From Burkholderiales bacterium (GTDB taxonomy: Bacteria; Pseudomonadota; Gammaproteobacteria; Burkholderiales; WYBJ01): a stretch of 64,000 nucleotides of DNA. Below are positions 18,269 to 26,360 of this stretch, one piece after another; position 1 is the stretch's first letter; each line of letters begins with the position of its first letter. The stretch spans positions 186,001 through 250,000 of the forward strand of contig JALHQN010000004.1 in the NCBI GenBank assembly GCA_022841915.1, given 5' to 3'. The notes beneath the pieces were generated by a model that worked only from the letters and a program-made list of their open reading frames with translations, did not search any database and had not been told where the DNA came from. The translations under genes were made by a program, and so were the position numbers.

Positions 18269-18833
18269 TCCTCATTTTTTGGCTACGACCGATACTATCT
18301 GGCGGTTGAAACTCGCACCGCTATCACGATGGACGGTGCGCTTCGAAGCCCGGTGTGGTAGAGCACGATGCGTGCGCTTGGGGTGCAAGTGAGGCGCGCT
18401 CCATGATGCCCATTGCGTAGTGATCGACGTCGATCAATGGAAGAAGGCCGCGCTTCTAGACGGCATCGGTCCCGTGCTCACTCCCTCGGACGTCTCGCGC
18501 CGCTAGAACGCATTGCATCGCATGCCGAACGTCATTGCCGGATTCAGCGCCGACGCCCAACGTGTTGCCACCAATTCGTCGCCGCCGTCCTCGACGGTAT
18601 CGTGGACGGTCGTCTTGCGACGGTTTTTGGCGTATCTGGCCGCACAGCCCACTGCGAACGTTCCCCAGTGGAGACGCTGAAGGCACTCGGCGCCGCAAGG
18701 TCGTCGGTAAAGAACGGTTATTAATGGATATCGCGCTTGGACCGCTATCATTGCGGTTTGAGCCTGGTCGTGCTGTCGTGATCGACATGTGCCAGCGCAC
18801 CATCCTGTTGCTTGCGATCCTGGGGAGGAGCCC
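18269..18833. other. Divergent intergenic region with a 16-bp palindrome
   Basis: 565 bases between divergent genes without a supportable gene. A perfect 16-bp palindrome (TGATCGACGTCGATCA) lies at 18421-18436. Open frames here have no family resemblance and no good starts. One minus-strand frame ends in Phe like an outer-membrane protein, but this is too weak to call. Confidence 0.5.
18421..18436. promoter_or_regulatory. Perfect 16-bp palindrome, possible operator
   Basis: TGATCGACGTCGATCA equals its own reverse complement. It lies about 150 bases from the SLATT-like gene start and about 400 bases upstream of the split permease. Palindromes of this length often bind dimeric regulators; the regulator is unknown. 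Confidence 0.35.
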
Positions 18834-19394
18834 TTGAGCGGACACGCTGTACCGTCTATGCGCCGTCCAGGCGGCTGGCGTACTGCCATGGTCTGGGTGA
18901 TCGTCATCGTTCTGACCGGGATACTTCTCGCGTATCTGCAGGGGGCGGCTGCGATCGAGGCGTCCGTCCAAAGCTACGGGCATCAATTGCTCGTCGTGCT
19001 GCCGCGCATGGCGGCGGCGCTCCTGATCAGCGGCTTCATCCAGGTGCTGGTTCCGCATGATCTGGTCGAGCGTTGGCTCGGGCAAAGCTCGGGGATCAAG
19101 GGGCTGTTCGTTGCGACCGGGGTCGGCGCCTTGACGCCTGGCGGTCCGATGCTGGCCTTTCCGCTCGTCATCGTGCTGCGCAATGCCGGCGCCTCGGCGG
19201 CTTGCCTCGTGACTTTCCTGACGGCTTGGGCGACGTTGGGATTCCACCGAATTCTGATGTGGGAACTGCCGCTCATCGGTCCGAACTTCGCGGCGGTTCG
19301 CTATATTGCCTCGATACCGCTCCCGTTCGTGGCTGGCGCGATCGTCCTGGCAATCGCGGCAGCAGCCAAGCGGCGCGGAGATCGCGTCGAATGA
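18834..19394 (+). CDS. UPF0718-like permease, first half
   Basis: A 186-residue protein with about five membrane segments, resembling one half of the permeases grouped as UPF0718/DUF318 (ArsP relatives). The signature is GVGALTPGGPMLAFPLVIVLRNAG, seen here in part as GALTPGGPMLAFP. It starts at TTG 18834 with GGGGAGGAG just upstream; an ATG at 18858 lacks such a site. Its stop overlaps the start of the next gene (ATGA), so the two are translationally coupled and probably form one transporter. Substrate unknown. Confidence 0.75.
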   Translation: MSGHAVPSMRRPGGWRTAMVWVIVIVLTGILLAYLQGAAAIEASVQSYGHQLLVVLPRMAAALLISGFIQVLVPHDLVERWLGQSSGIKGLFVATGVGALTPGGPMLAFPLVIVLRNAGASAACLVTFLTAWATLGFHRILMWELPLIGPNFAAVRYIASIPLPFVAGAIVLAIAAAAKRRGDRVE

Positions 19395-19894
19395 TGCTCG
19401 ATACAAGCCTGGTGGTGCTGTGGTGTGGCGTAGCGCTGCTGATCCTGATCACCTGGCGCACGAAGGGAGTGGCAGGAGTGCGCGCGGGGTTCGCGGGTTC
19501 CTGGCATCTTGCGAAGATGGTCCTGCAGATCATCCCGTTCGCATTGCTCGGCGCCGCACTGCTCGCCCAATTGATACCCGAGCAATGGATCGTGAGTCTG
19601 ATCGGTCGGGATTCGGGCATGACCGGCATCCTCATCGCGTCTTTGGCGGGGGGGCTCGTGCCGAGCGGGCCTTTCGTTTCCTTTCCCATCGCGTTGTCGC
19701 TGATCAAAGCGGGGGCCGGTCCCGCCCAGATCGTCGCATTCCTGACCGGATGGTCGGTCTACGCCTTCTATCGCGTGATGGTTTGGGAGATTCCGACCAT
19801 GGGCATGCAGTTCACATTGCAGCGCCTGGGGGCATCATTGATTCTTCCGATCGTCTCCGGCGTTCTCGCAGCCGCGATGCTGGGTCAATTCTGA
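19391..19894 (+). CDS. UPF0718-like permease, second half
   Basis: A 167-residue membrane protein overlapping the previous gene by 4 bases. It repeats the architecture of its partner: a helix, then WIVSLIGRDSGMTGILIA, then GGLVPSGPFVSFPIALSLIKAG, which mirrors GALTPGGPMLAFP in the upstream protein. Single-chain members have both halves in one polypeptide of about 300-350 residues, so this locus looks like a naturally split version. It ends convergent with the CoA-transferase at 20087. Confidence 0.75.
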   Translation: MMLDTSLVVLWCGVALLILITWRTKGVAGVRAGFAGSWHLAKMVLQIIPFALLGAALLAQLIPEQWIVSLIGRDSGMTGILIASLAGGLVPSGPFVSFPIALSLIKAGAGPAQIVAFLTGWSVYAFYRVMVWEIPTMGMQFTLQRLGASLILPIVSGVLAAAMLGQF

Positions 19895-20086
19895 CGCGCT
19901 GCCACGGCTCGGGTGCTCGGTCCTCGGCAGCGCCCGGCGATGATGTGTCGAACCTGTGCCAGGGCGCATCGCCCGGATGCGACGGTCGGACCGCCCACGA
20001 TCGCGGCGCAGCGTGACAGCGGCCGCAGGCGGACTGAGGCGAGGTCGCCCGGGAGGATTCGGGGAAGGCTCAAGGGCGCCAGTGCC

Positions 20087-21277
20087 TCAGGCCCGGTAGC
20101 AGTCGACGACGCCCGAGGTGGTGAGCCTGTCGATGTCTGCGGCGCCGAAGCCCATTTCGGTGAGGATCTCGCGGGTGTGCTCGCCCAGGTGCGGGCTGTG
20201 GGTGAGCGGATCGCCGGTCGCGGGCGGGCGCTGGCCACAGATGGTGCTCATGGGTACGCGGCCGAGCGTGTCGTTTTCCACCCAGCGCACCGCATCGATC
20301 GCCTTGACCTGCGCATCGTCGAACAGGTCGTCGAACGTGTTCACCTTGGCCTTCAGAATGTCGATGCCGGAGAGCAGTTGCATCCACTCATCCGATGTCT
20401 TGGTCTCGAAGATGGGCCTGAGGAAGGTCATCAGGTCGTTGCCGTGCTTCACCCGAGAGCGCGCGTCGGCATAGCGCGGATCGTCGATCCACTCGTCCTT
20501 GCCGAGCAGCTTGGCCAACCGGCGGAAATGCTCGTCGCGCCGTGCATTGACGCTCATGTAGCCGTCTTTGGTCTTGAACGTGCCGACCGGCATGCCGATC
20601 GGCTCGGCCGCGCCACCTTGAAGAAAGGATTCCATCATCGCCCCTTCCTGAAAGGCGAGCGCCGACTCGAGCAGACTGGTCGCGATGTAGCTGCCGACGC
20701 CTTTCATCGCCTTCTTGTAGAGCGCGGCTGAAGCGGCCTGAAAGGCGTAGAGACCCGTGGAAAAGTCGATCGCCAGCAGGTTGATCCGCTGCGGGACGCC
20801 CGTCGGCCCGCGATTGATCGACATCATCCCCGTGTAGGCCTGCATCACGGAGTCGGTTGCCGGCTGGTCGAACAGCGGGCCCGTCTGACCGAAGCCGGAA
20901 ATGGTGACGTAGATGACATTCGGATTGTTCTTCTTCACGCTCTCGTAGTCGAGCGCGAACTGATCGATTTTGCCGACCCGATAGTTCTGAATGAAGATGT
21001 CGCAGTCTTTGGCGAGCCGCTGGACGATCGCAGCACCCTCGGCGGTCTTGAGATTCACGGCGAGCGAGCGTTTGGCGCGGTTGACGACGACCGAATGCGC
21101 GGTGTGATCGCCCGTCGACTTGCCCAGTTGCCGGCTCCAGCAGCCCGTGCCGGTCGGCTCGACCTTGATGACATCGGCGCCGTTGCGCGCCAGATGCATG
21201 GCGCAGTAGGGCCCCGCTACGCCTTGCGAGAGATCGAGAACCCTCACGCCCTCGAAGGGCAGACCGTCGTGTGCCAT
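20087..21277 (-). CDS. Family III CoA-transferase (CaiB/BaiF)
   Basis: A 396-residue enzyme with VLDLSQGVAGPYCAMHLARNG, ADVIKVEPTGTGCW, NRAKRSLAVNL, ISGFGQTGPLFDQ and the catalytic Asp in LAIDFSTG, 20 residues before KGVG. AAAAGGAG precedes the ATG at 21275-21277. It stands alone on this strand, with the split permease convergent on one side and the retron region on the other. The reaction is CoA transfer between carboxylates; the substrate is not evident. Confidence 0.9.
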   Translation of the reverse strand: MAHDGLPFEGVRVLDLSQGVAGPYCAMHLARNGADVIKVEPTGTGCWSRQLGKSTGDHTAHSVVVNRAKRSLAVNLKTAEGAAIVQRLAKDCDIFIQNYRVGKIDQFALDYESVKKNNPNVIYVTISGFGQTGPLFDQPATDSVMQAYTGMMSINRGPTGVPQRINLLAIDFSTGLYAFQAASAALYKKAMKGVGSYIATSLLESALAFQEGAMMESFLQGGAAEPIGMPVGTFKTKDGYMSVNARRDEHFRRLAKLLGKDEWIDDPRYADARSRVKHGNDLMTFLRPIFETKTSDEWMQLLSGIDILKAKVNTFDDLFDDAQVKAIDAVRWVENDTLGRVPMSTICGQRPPATGDPLTHSPHLGEHTREILTEMGFGAADIDRLTTSGVVDCYRA

Positions 21278-21572
21278 CCCGTGCTCCTTTTGCAGATGCT
21301 CGCCTGAACTGCGCGAGATATTAAGGTGCCGACATGCGGCGGCGCAATCAATCGTGGTCGCCGTTGTCCTTGCGCAAGCAGTCAGTTTGCTTCGCAGGGG
21401 GACCGCAAAGCAACTGCCCCAATGTTCGGTGGCGTACAGCATGCACCCCGGCGAGCACGGATACTGCCCGGTACAGGTCCTGTGCCGGATGGCGTGGCTC
21501 GAATGACATGAATCGAGCAGCGCAAGCAACGCAGGGGCTGATCCGCACGTCCACATTCGAGAGGTACGATCG

Positions 21573-21965
21573 ATGAAGCCGGAAACGCATTTGAAACTGA
21601 CACATGGGCTCTGGGGAGTCGTCGGCGGTGCAGCGATCGCAATGATCGTGGGTTTCAACTGGGGGGGCTGGGCAACCGCCAAGTCGACCCAGAAGATCAG
21701 CGAAGACGCTGTCCTGGCGAGCCAGGCTTCGATCTGCGCGGCTCAGTTCATGAACGCCCCGAGTCACGAAGCCAAGGTGAAGGAATTCCAGGGGACGGAC
21801 AGCTACATGCGAACCGGACTGATCGAGAAAGCGGGCTGGGACAGGATGCCTGGACAAGACAAGGCTGCCTGGGGGGTATCCGCTCCGTGCGCAGCGAACA
21901 TCGAAGTGCTGCTCCAGGCCGCCCAAGCCCCCAGCGTGCCGGTCAGTCCGACCGTTCAGAACTAG
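21573..21965 (+). CDS. Small membrane-anchored protein of unknown function
   Basis: A 130-residue protein. After a short basic N-terminus there is one hydrophobic segment (LWGVVGGAAIAMIVGFNWGGW), probably an uncleaved anchor, and the rest would face the periplasm. The soluble part contains Cys in SQASICAAQF and in SAPCAANIEV, possibly a disulfide pair, and a Pro/Val-rich tail. GAGAGG precedes the ATG. I do not recognise a family. It converges on the retron reverse transcriptase with a terminator hairpin between them, so it is unlikely to be the retron effector. Confidence 0.65.
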   Translation: MKPETHLKLTHGLWGVVGGAAIAMIVGFNWGGWATAKSTQKISEDAVLASQASICAAQFMNAPSHEAKVKEFQGTDSYMRTGLIEKAGWDRMPGQDKAAWGVSAPCAANIEVLLQAAQAPSVPVSPTVQN

Positions 21966-22024
21966 CGTTGGCGCTGGAGTCGGCCGTTGCCCGGTCGTGT
22001 GCTGCGTGCAGCGGCAGCACGGAC

Positions 22025-22044
22025 AGCCCCGCTTCGGCGGGGCT
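22025..22044 (+). terminator. Terminator hairpin (AGCCCCGC-TTCG-GCGGGGCT)
   Basis: A perfect 8-bp stem capped by a stable TTCG tetraloop lies 60 bases past the stop of the small membrane protein. A T-containing stretch (GATGCTTGTCT) follows. A second hairpin, GGGGGCG/CGCCCCC at 22088-22101, may serve the reverse transcriptase gene from the other side. Confidence 0.65.
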
Positions 22045-22153
22045 GATGCTTGTCTAGGTGGATCGATCTCTGCCGCTCTTTGTCGTTGGGGGCGCGCCCC
22101 CTGCCTGACGCAAGCCGAGACGGCGCGAAGAGGCCTTGTTTCTCGTCGCCTGA

Positions 22154-23464
22154 TCACCGTGGCCACTCGATCCGGCTGAAGATCTCCTGGAGCTTGTCCC
22201 CGCGCGTCCGGTTGAGTGACGTCACGTGAGCGACCCGTCCCGCGAGGTGTGCCTTGAAGTCGCGCACGTCGTTGCGGTTCTGCGACTCGGGCCCGAGGCG
22301 GACACAGTTCGTGAGGATGGCCTTCAACAGGTCCGCATCCTGGCGCCGAACGTTCGGCTTGTCGTTCACGACGACACCTGTGAGGACCTGCCGATCACTG
22401 CGGTGCATCACGCGAGTTTTCCGATGATTGACCGCGAAGCCTTCCTCGCTCGCGATCCTCGTCACGAGGAGAGCGACTCGATGCACGTTTCGCCGCAGCG
22501 CTTCGTCCCCCGAGATGGCGATATCGTCGGCGTAGCGTGTGTAGTCGCAGCTCATGGATGCCGCAAGCTCGTCCAAGCGCAGGTCGAGGTGAAGCGCGCA
22601 AAGATTGGCGAGCACCGGAGACGTCGGGGCGCCTTGTGGCAGGTGCGGGATGCCGAGGCGTTTCGCGTCGAGCCATGAGGTCGTGCCGCGCTTGGCCACC
22701 GTCATCGGAGCGGCGTTCGTGCAAAGGGCAGTCAGTGTACGAGCGACCGCGTGCGGATACCCCAGCGTGTTGAAGAGCGCGTGGATGCGCGGTGCGGGGA
22801 TGCTGGGAAAGAAGTCGCGCAAGTCCATTCGCAGGACGACGGCGCGGCCTACATGCGGCTCGACGTAGGTGCGACAAGACTTTCCTCGGCAGAATCCATG
22901 CGCGGCCCGATGGACAACGACAGCGTCGAGCAAACCGCGAAGCACTCTGCGCTGGATCGCCCGCAGGCGTGCCTTTGGAATTTCCATGAGCCGCATTCCG
23001 TAGCTCTTGGGCACCCAAACGTAGCGGTAATGACACAGCGCGCCCTCGGCCGGATTCATCCGTCGTACGTCGGCGAACCAGTCCAGTTCCTGGGTCGAGA
23101 TGCCAAGCCACGCGGCGAGATCACCCGGCGTCGGAAGATCCGGAAGGCTGCAGGCCGCGAGTGCGCCGTGTCGCGGGGACATGCGCGGTGCATCCAGGAC
23201 GTAGCGAACGATGCGCGGAGGCCGACGCGCCAGCCAGGCATTCCGATAACCGGCATCGCTAGTTATCCATTCGGTGAGCCGGGCTCTGTCGCGCTGCTCG
23301 AGCGAGGTACCAAAGACGCCAAACATGCGCCGGCAAAACGGCGCGATCCATCGATGCTTGCGGCCGAGCAACTGCGCAGCGCGCGCAATGTACTCATCTA
23401 CCTCGCACGGACCCGCGATGATCGCGTCGGCGAGAGCTTGGGCAACGCGGTGCTCGCGCTTCAT
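22154..23464 (-). CDS. Retron-type reverse transcriptase with N-terminal extension
   Basis: A 436-residue reverse transcriptase. The catalytic core spans about residues 148-436: metal-binding Asp in VLRMDLRDFFPSI (Asp 214), HLPQGAPTSP (274-283), the active site YADDIAISG (YADD 311-314), and LTGVVVN (361-367), which matches the retron VTG motif. YVEPH (200-204) occupies the place of the retron NAxxH motif. The first ~147 residues are an extension without a recognised domain; the retron Mx162 enzyme also has a long N-terminal part. There is no maturase or HNH domain, which argues against a group II intron. The ATG at 23462-23464 is preceded by GGGA. A structured RNA region lies directly upstream (23484-23651). 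No effector gene is linked, so the N-terminal extension may carry that role. Confidence 0.88.
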   Translation of the reverse strand: MKREHRVAQALADAIIAGPCEVDEYIARAAQLLGRKHRWIAPFCRRMFGVFGTSLEQRDRARLTEWITSDAGYRNAWLARRPPRIVRYVLDAPRMSPRHGALAACSLPDLPTPGDLAAWLGISTQELDWFADVRRMNPAEGALCHYRYVWVPKSYGMRLMEIPKARLRAIQRRVLRGLLDAVVVHRAAHGFCRGKSCRTYVEPHVGRAVVLRMDLRDFFPSIPAPRIHALFNTLGYPHAVARTLTALCTNAAPMTVAKRGTTSWLDAKRLGIPHLPQGAPTSPVLANLCALHLDLRLDELAASMSCDYTRYADDIAISGDEALRRNVHRVALLVTRIASEEGFAVNHRKTRVMHRSDRQVLTGVVVNDKPNVRRQDADLLKAILTNCVRLGPESQNRNDVRDFKAHLAGRVAHVTSLNRTRGDKLQEIFSRIEWPR

Positions 23465-23483
23465 CCGTCCCGTATCCTTCGGT

Positions 23484-23651
23484 GCGGCGGAATGCCCCAA
23501 CCCGTCTAGTCAACCGTGAGCTGGAGTGCATGGAATGCACCTGCGCTCATGGGGCGTTCTTGCGTGCTAAACAATCGACCCCGGGGTAACCCCGGAGCGG
23601 CTTGGCGTCGTCCGAGGGACCGATGCGCAGCCTTCTTGGGGCATCCGCCGC
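23484..23651 (-). ncRNA. Candidate retron msr-msd RNA
   Basis: Directly upstream of the reverse transcriptase, a 16-bp inverted repeat encloses a structured region: GCGGCGG(A)ATGCCCCAA at 23484-23500 pairs with TTGGGGCATCCGCCGC at 23636-23651, with one bulged base. This fits the a1/a2 repeats of retrons. Between the arms, in minus-strand order, are a small GTCC/GGAC hairpin (23610-23620), a perfect CCGGGG-TTA-CCCCGG hairpin (23581-23595), and a 33-base hairpin (23517-23549) with a 7-bp inner stem, a 3x3 internal loop and a 5-bp outer stem (TGAGC/GCTCA), which suits the msd stem. The G at 23635, right after the 5' arm, is a candidate branching guanosine. The 3' arm ends 19 bases before the reverse transcriptase ATG. 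Exact RNA ends are not determined. Confidence 0.68.
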
Positions 23652-23830
23652 GCTTCGAGGCTAGGCGAAACTCCGGCCAGGAGTCAATCGCATCAAGGTG
23701 TCGGGCGAATCGAGCGACCCTCGCCGACTTCCCTGAAGGCGGGGACGAAGCGGTGCCGACGAGGCCGGCCACCATCATGCGCAAGCGCCCGGTTTCTGCA
23801 AGGCAGGCACTTCCGGCCCGCTCGCACCCC

Positions 23831-24574
23831 TCAATTCAAATACTGCCCGCCGTTGACGTGGATCACCTGGCCGGTGATGAACCCTGCATCGGGTTGAGCC
23901 AGGAAACGCACGACGCGCGCGACGTCGTTGAAGTCGCCTTTGCGACCGACGGGGACCTCGATGTTCGCGCCCTCGCCCGAGGTCTTCGAGCGCTCGCCGC
24001 CGATGAGGCCCGGGGCAACGCAGTTCACGGTGATGTTCCGCTTCGCATACTCGTTGGCAAGCGTGCGCGTGAATCCCTCGAGCCCCGCTTTCGCGGTCGA
24101 AATGTGCGCGCGTCCGGAATAGTTGGGCAGATGGTTGGTGATGCCGCTGATGTTGACGATGCGCCCCCAGCCGTTCTTGAGCATGTGCGGTATCGCCGAG
24201 CGAGCACACAAGAATGCGCCTTCCAGGATGATCGCGTGCGCCTGGCGCCATTGCGCCAGCGTGATTTCGGTAAAGGGAACCTGTGCCCGGTCGGCCGCGT
24301 TGTTGACGAGGATGTCGACCCGGCCGAAATGCGCGTCGATGTCTGCGTACATGCGCAGGACCGCGGCTTCGTCGGTGATGTCGGCGAGACAGATCAGTGC
24401 TCGGCCGCCCTTGGCCTCGATTTCGGCCCGAACCTGTTCGGCTTCTTCGGCGGAGCGGCGGGCGTTGATGACGATGGCCGCGCCGTCGTCGGCCAACAGG
24501 TGCGCCATGGCGCGGCCGTTGCGCCGAACCGCGCCGGTGATGAGGGCTACTTTGCCGTCGAGAGGACCGGGCAT
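23831..24574 (-). CDS. Short-chain dehydrogenase/reductase-like protein lacking the catalytic Tyr
   Basis: A 247-residue SDR-fold protein. NAD(P)-binding landmarks are TGAVRRNG (12-20), LADITDE, and DILVNNAA (87-94), and the C-terminus has VNCVAPGL and FITGQVIHVNGGQ. The YxxxK motif is altered: ISTAK at 158-162 keeps Lys 162 but has Ile where the catalytic Tyr should be, and the usual catalytic Ser position in NISG is Gly 144. It may bind cofactor without classical activity, or use another residue such as Tyr 152. The ATG at 24572-24574 has GGAG upstream. It reads toward the retron from 180 bases away and is not obviously part of it. Confidence 0.82.
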   Translation of the reverse strand: MPGPLDGKVALITGAVRRNGRAMAHLLADDGAAIVINARRSAEEAEQVRAEIEAKGGRALICLADITDEAAVLRMYADIDAHFGRVDILVNNAADRAQVPFTEITLAQWRQAHAIILEGAFLCARSAIPHMLKNGWGRIVNISGITNHLPNYSGRAHISTAKAGLEGFTRTLANEYAKRNITVNCVAPGLIGGERSKTSGEGANIEVPVGRKGDFNDVARVVRFLAQPDAGFITGQVIHVNGGQYLN

Positions 24575-24708
24575 GAGGGGATCTCCAGGATGAGCGCCAC
24601 GCTGTCGCATGCGCGACGATCAGCATACCATCGAGGCATCTCGGCGCCGAACCTCGTCGCGCATGCGAACCGGTCGTCCGTAGCGAGCCCGCTGGGGGAT
24701 GGGCGGCT

Positions 24709-25680
24709 TCAGTCGATCCGGATCTTCGCGTCTTCGATCACCCGTTTCCACTTGGCGATCTCGGTCCCGATGAACTTCTCGAATTGTTCGGGCGTGCTGG
24801 CGACGACGGTGTTCCCCTGATTCTCGAGGCTCGTCCGCACTTCCGGCTGGTTCAGGATGCGCACGATCTCCTCGTTCAGACGCCGTACGATCGGCGCCGG
24901 CGTGCCGGCCCGCACCGCGATGCCCTGCCACGAACTCGACTGGAAGCCCGGGTAGCCGGATTCGGCGACCGTCGGCACGGCCGGAAGCTCACGCGCCCGC
25001 GTCGCCGATGTCACCGCGAGCGCACGCAAACGACCCGATCGAACGTGCTGGGGCGTGATGATCGTCGTGAAGAATCCGAGCTGAATCTGGCCACCCATCA
25101 GGTCGGTGAGGCCGGGGCCATCGCCTTTGTACGGAACATGCGTCAGTTGAACCGAAGCGAGTCGACTGAAGTATTCCGCGGTGAGATGCGTGCCGGTCGC
25201 ATAGCCCGTCGAGCCGTAACTGATCTGTCCTGGCCTTGCCTTGGCAAGCGCGACCATCTCGCCCAAAGTGCGTACCGGCAGCGAGGGATGGGATGCGATG
25301 ACGTAGGGCACCGAGGCGATTTGGGTCACTGCCGCGTAATCTCGCAGGGGGTCGTAGCTGGGCTTGGATTGCGTGGCAGGAATAACGGCAAGCGTGCTGA
25401 TCGTGCCCATGACCAGGGTGTGGCCGTCCGCGGGCGCCTTGAGTATCGATTCGAAGCCGATTAGGCCGCCCGCCCCGGGCCGATTCTCGATCACGATGGA
25501 TTGACCGAGCGCCTCCCCGAGGCGCTGTCCGATGATGCGTGCGATGGTGTCGATGCCGCCCCCCGGCGCGAAGGGCACGACCAAGCGCACGGGTTTGCTC
25601 GGGTAGGTCTGAGCGAGCGCACTGCCACTTGAGAGCACCAGGCAAGCGCCCAGCGCGGTTTTGCCAAACCATGCAGCCAT
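24709..25680 (-). CDS. Bug-family receptor
   Basis: A 323-residue exported binding protein, signal peptide ending GSALAQ. Landmarks are YPSKPVRLVVPFAPGGGID, IENRPGAGGLIGFESI, ADGHTLVMG, and VPYKGDGPGLTDLMGGQ. GGAGGAG precedes the ATG at 25678-25680. It follows the carboxymuconolactone-decarboxylase-like gene by 25 bases and precedes the SDR by 134 bases on the same strand, so it probably shares a transcript with the former. Confidence 0.9.
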   Translation of the reverse strand: MAAWFGKTALGACLVLSSGSALAQTYPSKPVRLVVPFAPGGGIDTIARIIGQRLGEALGQSIVIENRPGAGGLIGFESILKAPADGHTLVMGTISTLAVIPATQSKPSYDPLRDYAAVTQIASVPYVIASHPSLPVRTLGEMVALAKARPGQISYGSTGYATGTHLTAEYFSRLASVQLTHVPYKGDGPGLTDLMGGQIQLGFFTTIITPQHVRSGRLRALAVTSATRARELPAVPTVAESGYPGFQSSSWQGIAVRAGTPAPIVRRLNEEIVRILNQPEVRTSLENQGNTVVASTPEQFEKFIGTEIAKWKRVIEDAKIRID

Positions 25681-25705
25681 ATTTCTCCTCCAGGGCCGTG
25701 AGGGC

Positions 25706-26173
25706 CTACTTGGTTTTCTTGCGCGCGGCCTTCTTGGCGGCCTTTTTCTTCTCGGCTTCGTCCTGCAGCACCTTCATGAATTGATCAGTGCCCACCGAAA
25801 GCGTCGGCCATCCCGCGTAATGACCGACATGGATCAGCAACTCCACGATCTCGCGCTTGGTGATGCCCAGATGCATCGCGCTGCGGAAGTGAGAGTGGTT
25901 GGTGTGCCAAGGGCGGCAGCAGGCGATGTTGGCCGCTAGGGTGATGAGTTGTCGTTCACGCAGGCTCAGGCCGGGACGCGTCCAGATGTCGCCGAACAGA
26001 TGGCCGACCGAGAGGTCGTAGAGGCTTTCGTCCAGCGCTTTCTGGTCGAGCATGGTTGTTTCCCGACCCATGCGCTTGAGCATTGCCATGCCCCGCTCGA
26101 AGCGGTCGTCGTAATCCTTGCCGCGACGGGTACTCTTGACTGAGCGCGGGGTGCTCTTCTTTGCGACTGCCAT
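25706..26173 (-). CDS. Carboxymuconolactone decarboxylase-like protein
   Basis: A 155-residue protein of the CMD/AhpD-like fold: SLRERQLITLAANIACC, the conserved HTNHSHFRSAMHLGITKREIVE region (shown in parts: HTNHSHFRSAMHLG and KREIVELLIH), and HYAGWP. Members either decarboxylate gamma-carboxymuconolactone in aromatic degradation or act as thiol peroxidase partners; the CxxC of AhpD is absent, so the first type is nearer. Both ends are Lys-rich (MAVAKKSTPRSVKS and KKKAAKKAARKKTK), perhaps for nucleic-acid or surface contact. AAGGAGGAG precedes the ATG. It is 25 bases upstream of a Bug receptor. Confidence 0.82.
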   Translation of the reverse strand: MAVAKKSTPRSVKSTRRGKDYDDRFERGMAMLKRMGRETTMLDQKALDESLYDLSVGHLFGDIWTRPGLSLRERQLITLAANIACCRPWHTNHSHFRSAMHLGITKREIVELLIHVGHYAGWPTLSVGTDQFMKVLQDEAEKKKAAKKAARKKTK

Positions 26174-26360
26174 GCTTGCTCCTCCTTGCAGGTGTGGTCA
26201 GCCATCTAGATGACGGCTGCGTTCGTGCGATCGGCATACCGGTATGCCGATCGCACGCGAGGCGGAAGTCTAACGCAATCACCGAGCATCATTGCAACGA
26301 TGCGGCAGGCGGCATCGCATCGGTCGGCCAAGCTGCCTGCCGACGGGCCGACCCCGAGTG

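Noticed and set aside
18503-18907. Minus-strand frame ending in Phe, resembling an outer-membrane protein tail
   Set aside because: No signal peptide, no beta-barrel pattern over its length, and it overlaps the start of the split permease antisense.
21573-21965. Small membrane protein as the retron effector
   Set aside because: It is on the opposite strand, convergent and separated from the reverse transcriptase by terminator-like hairpins.
22154-23464. Group II intron maturase or diversity-generating retroelement as alternatives for the reverse transcriptase
   Set aside because: No maturase or HNH domain, no intron structure seen, no template/variable repeat pair, and the motif after YADD fits retrons.
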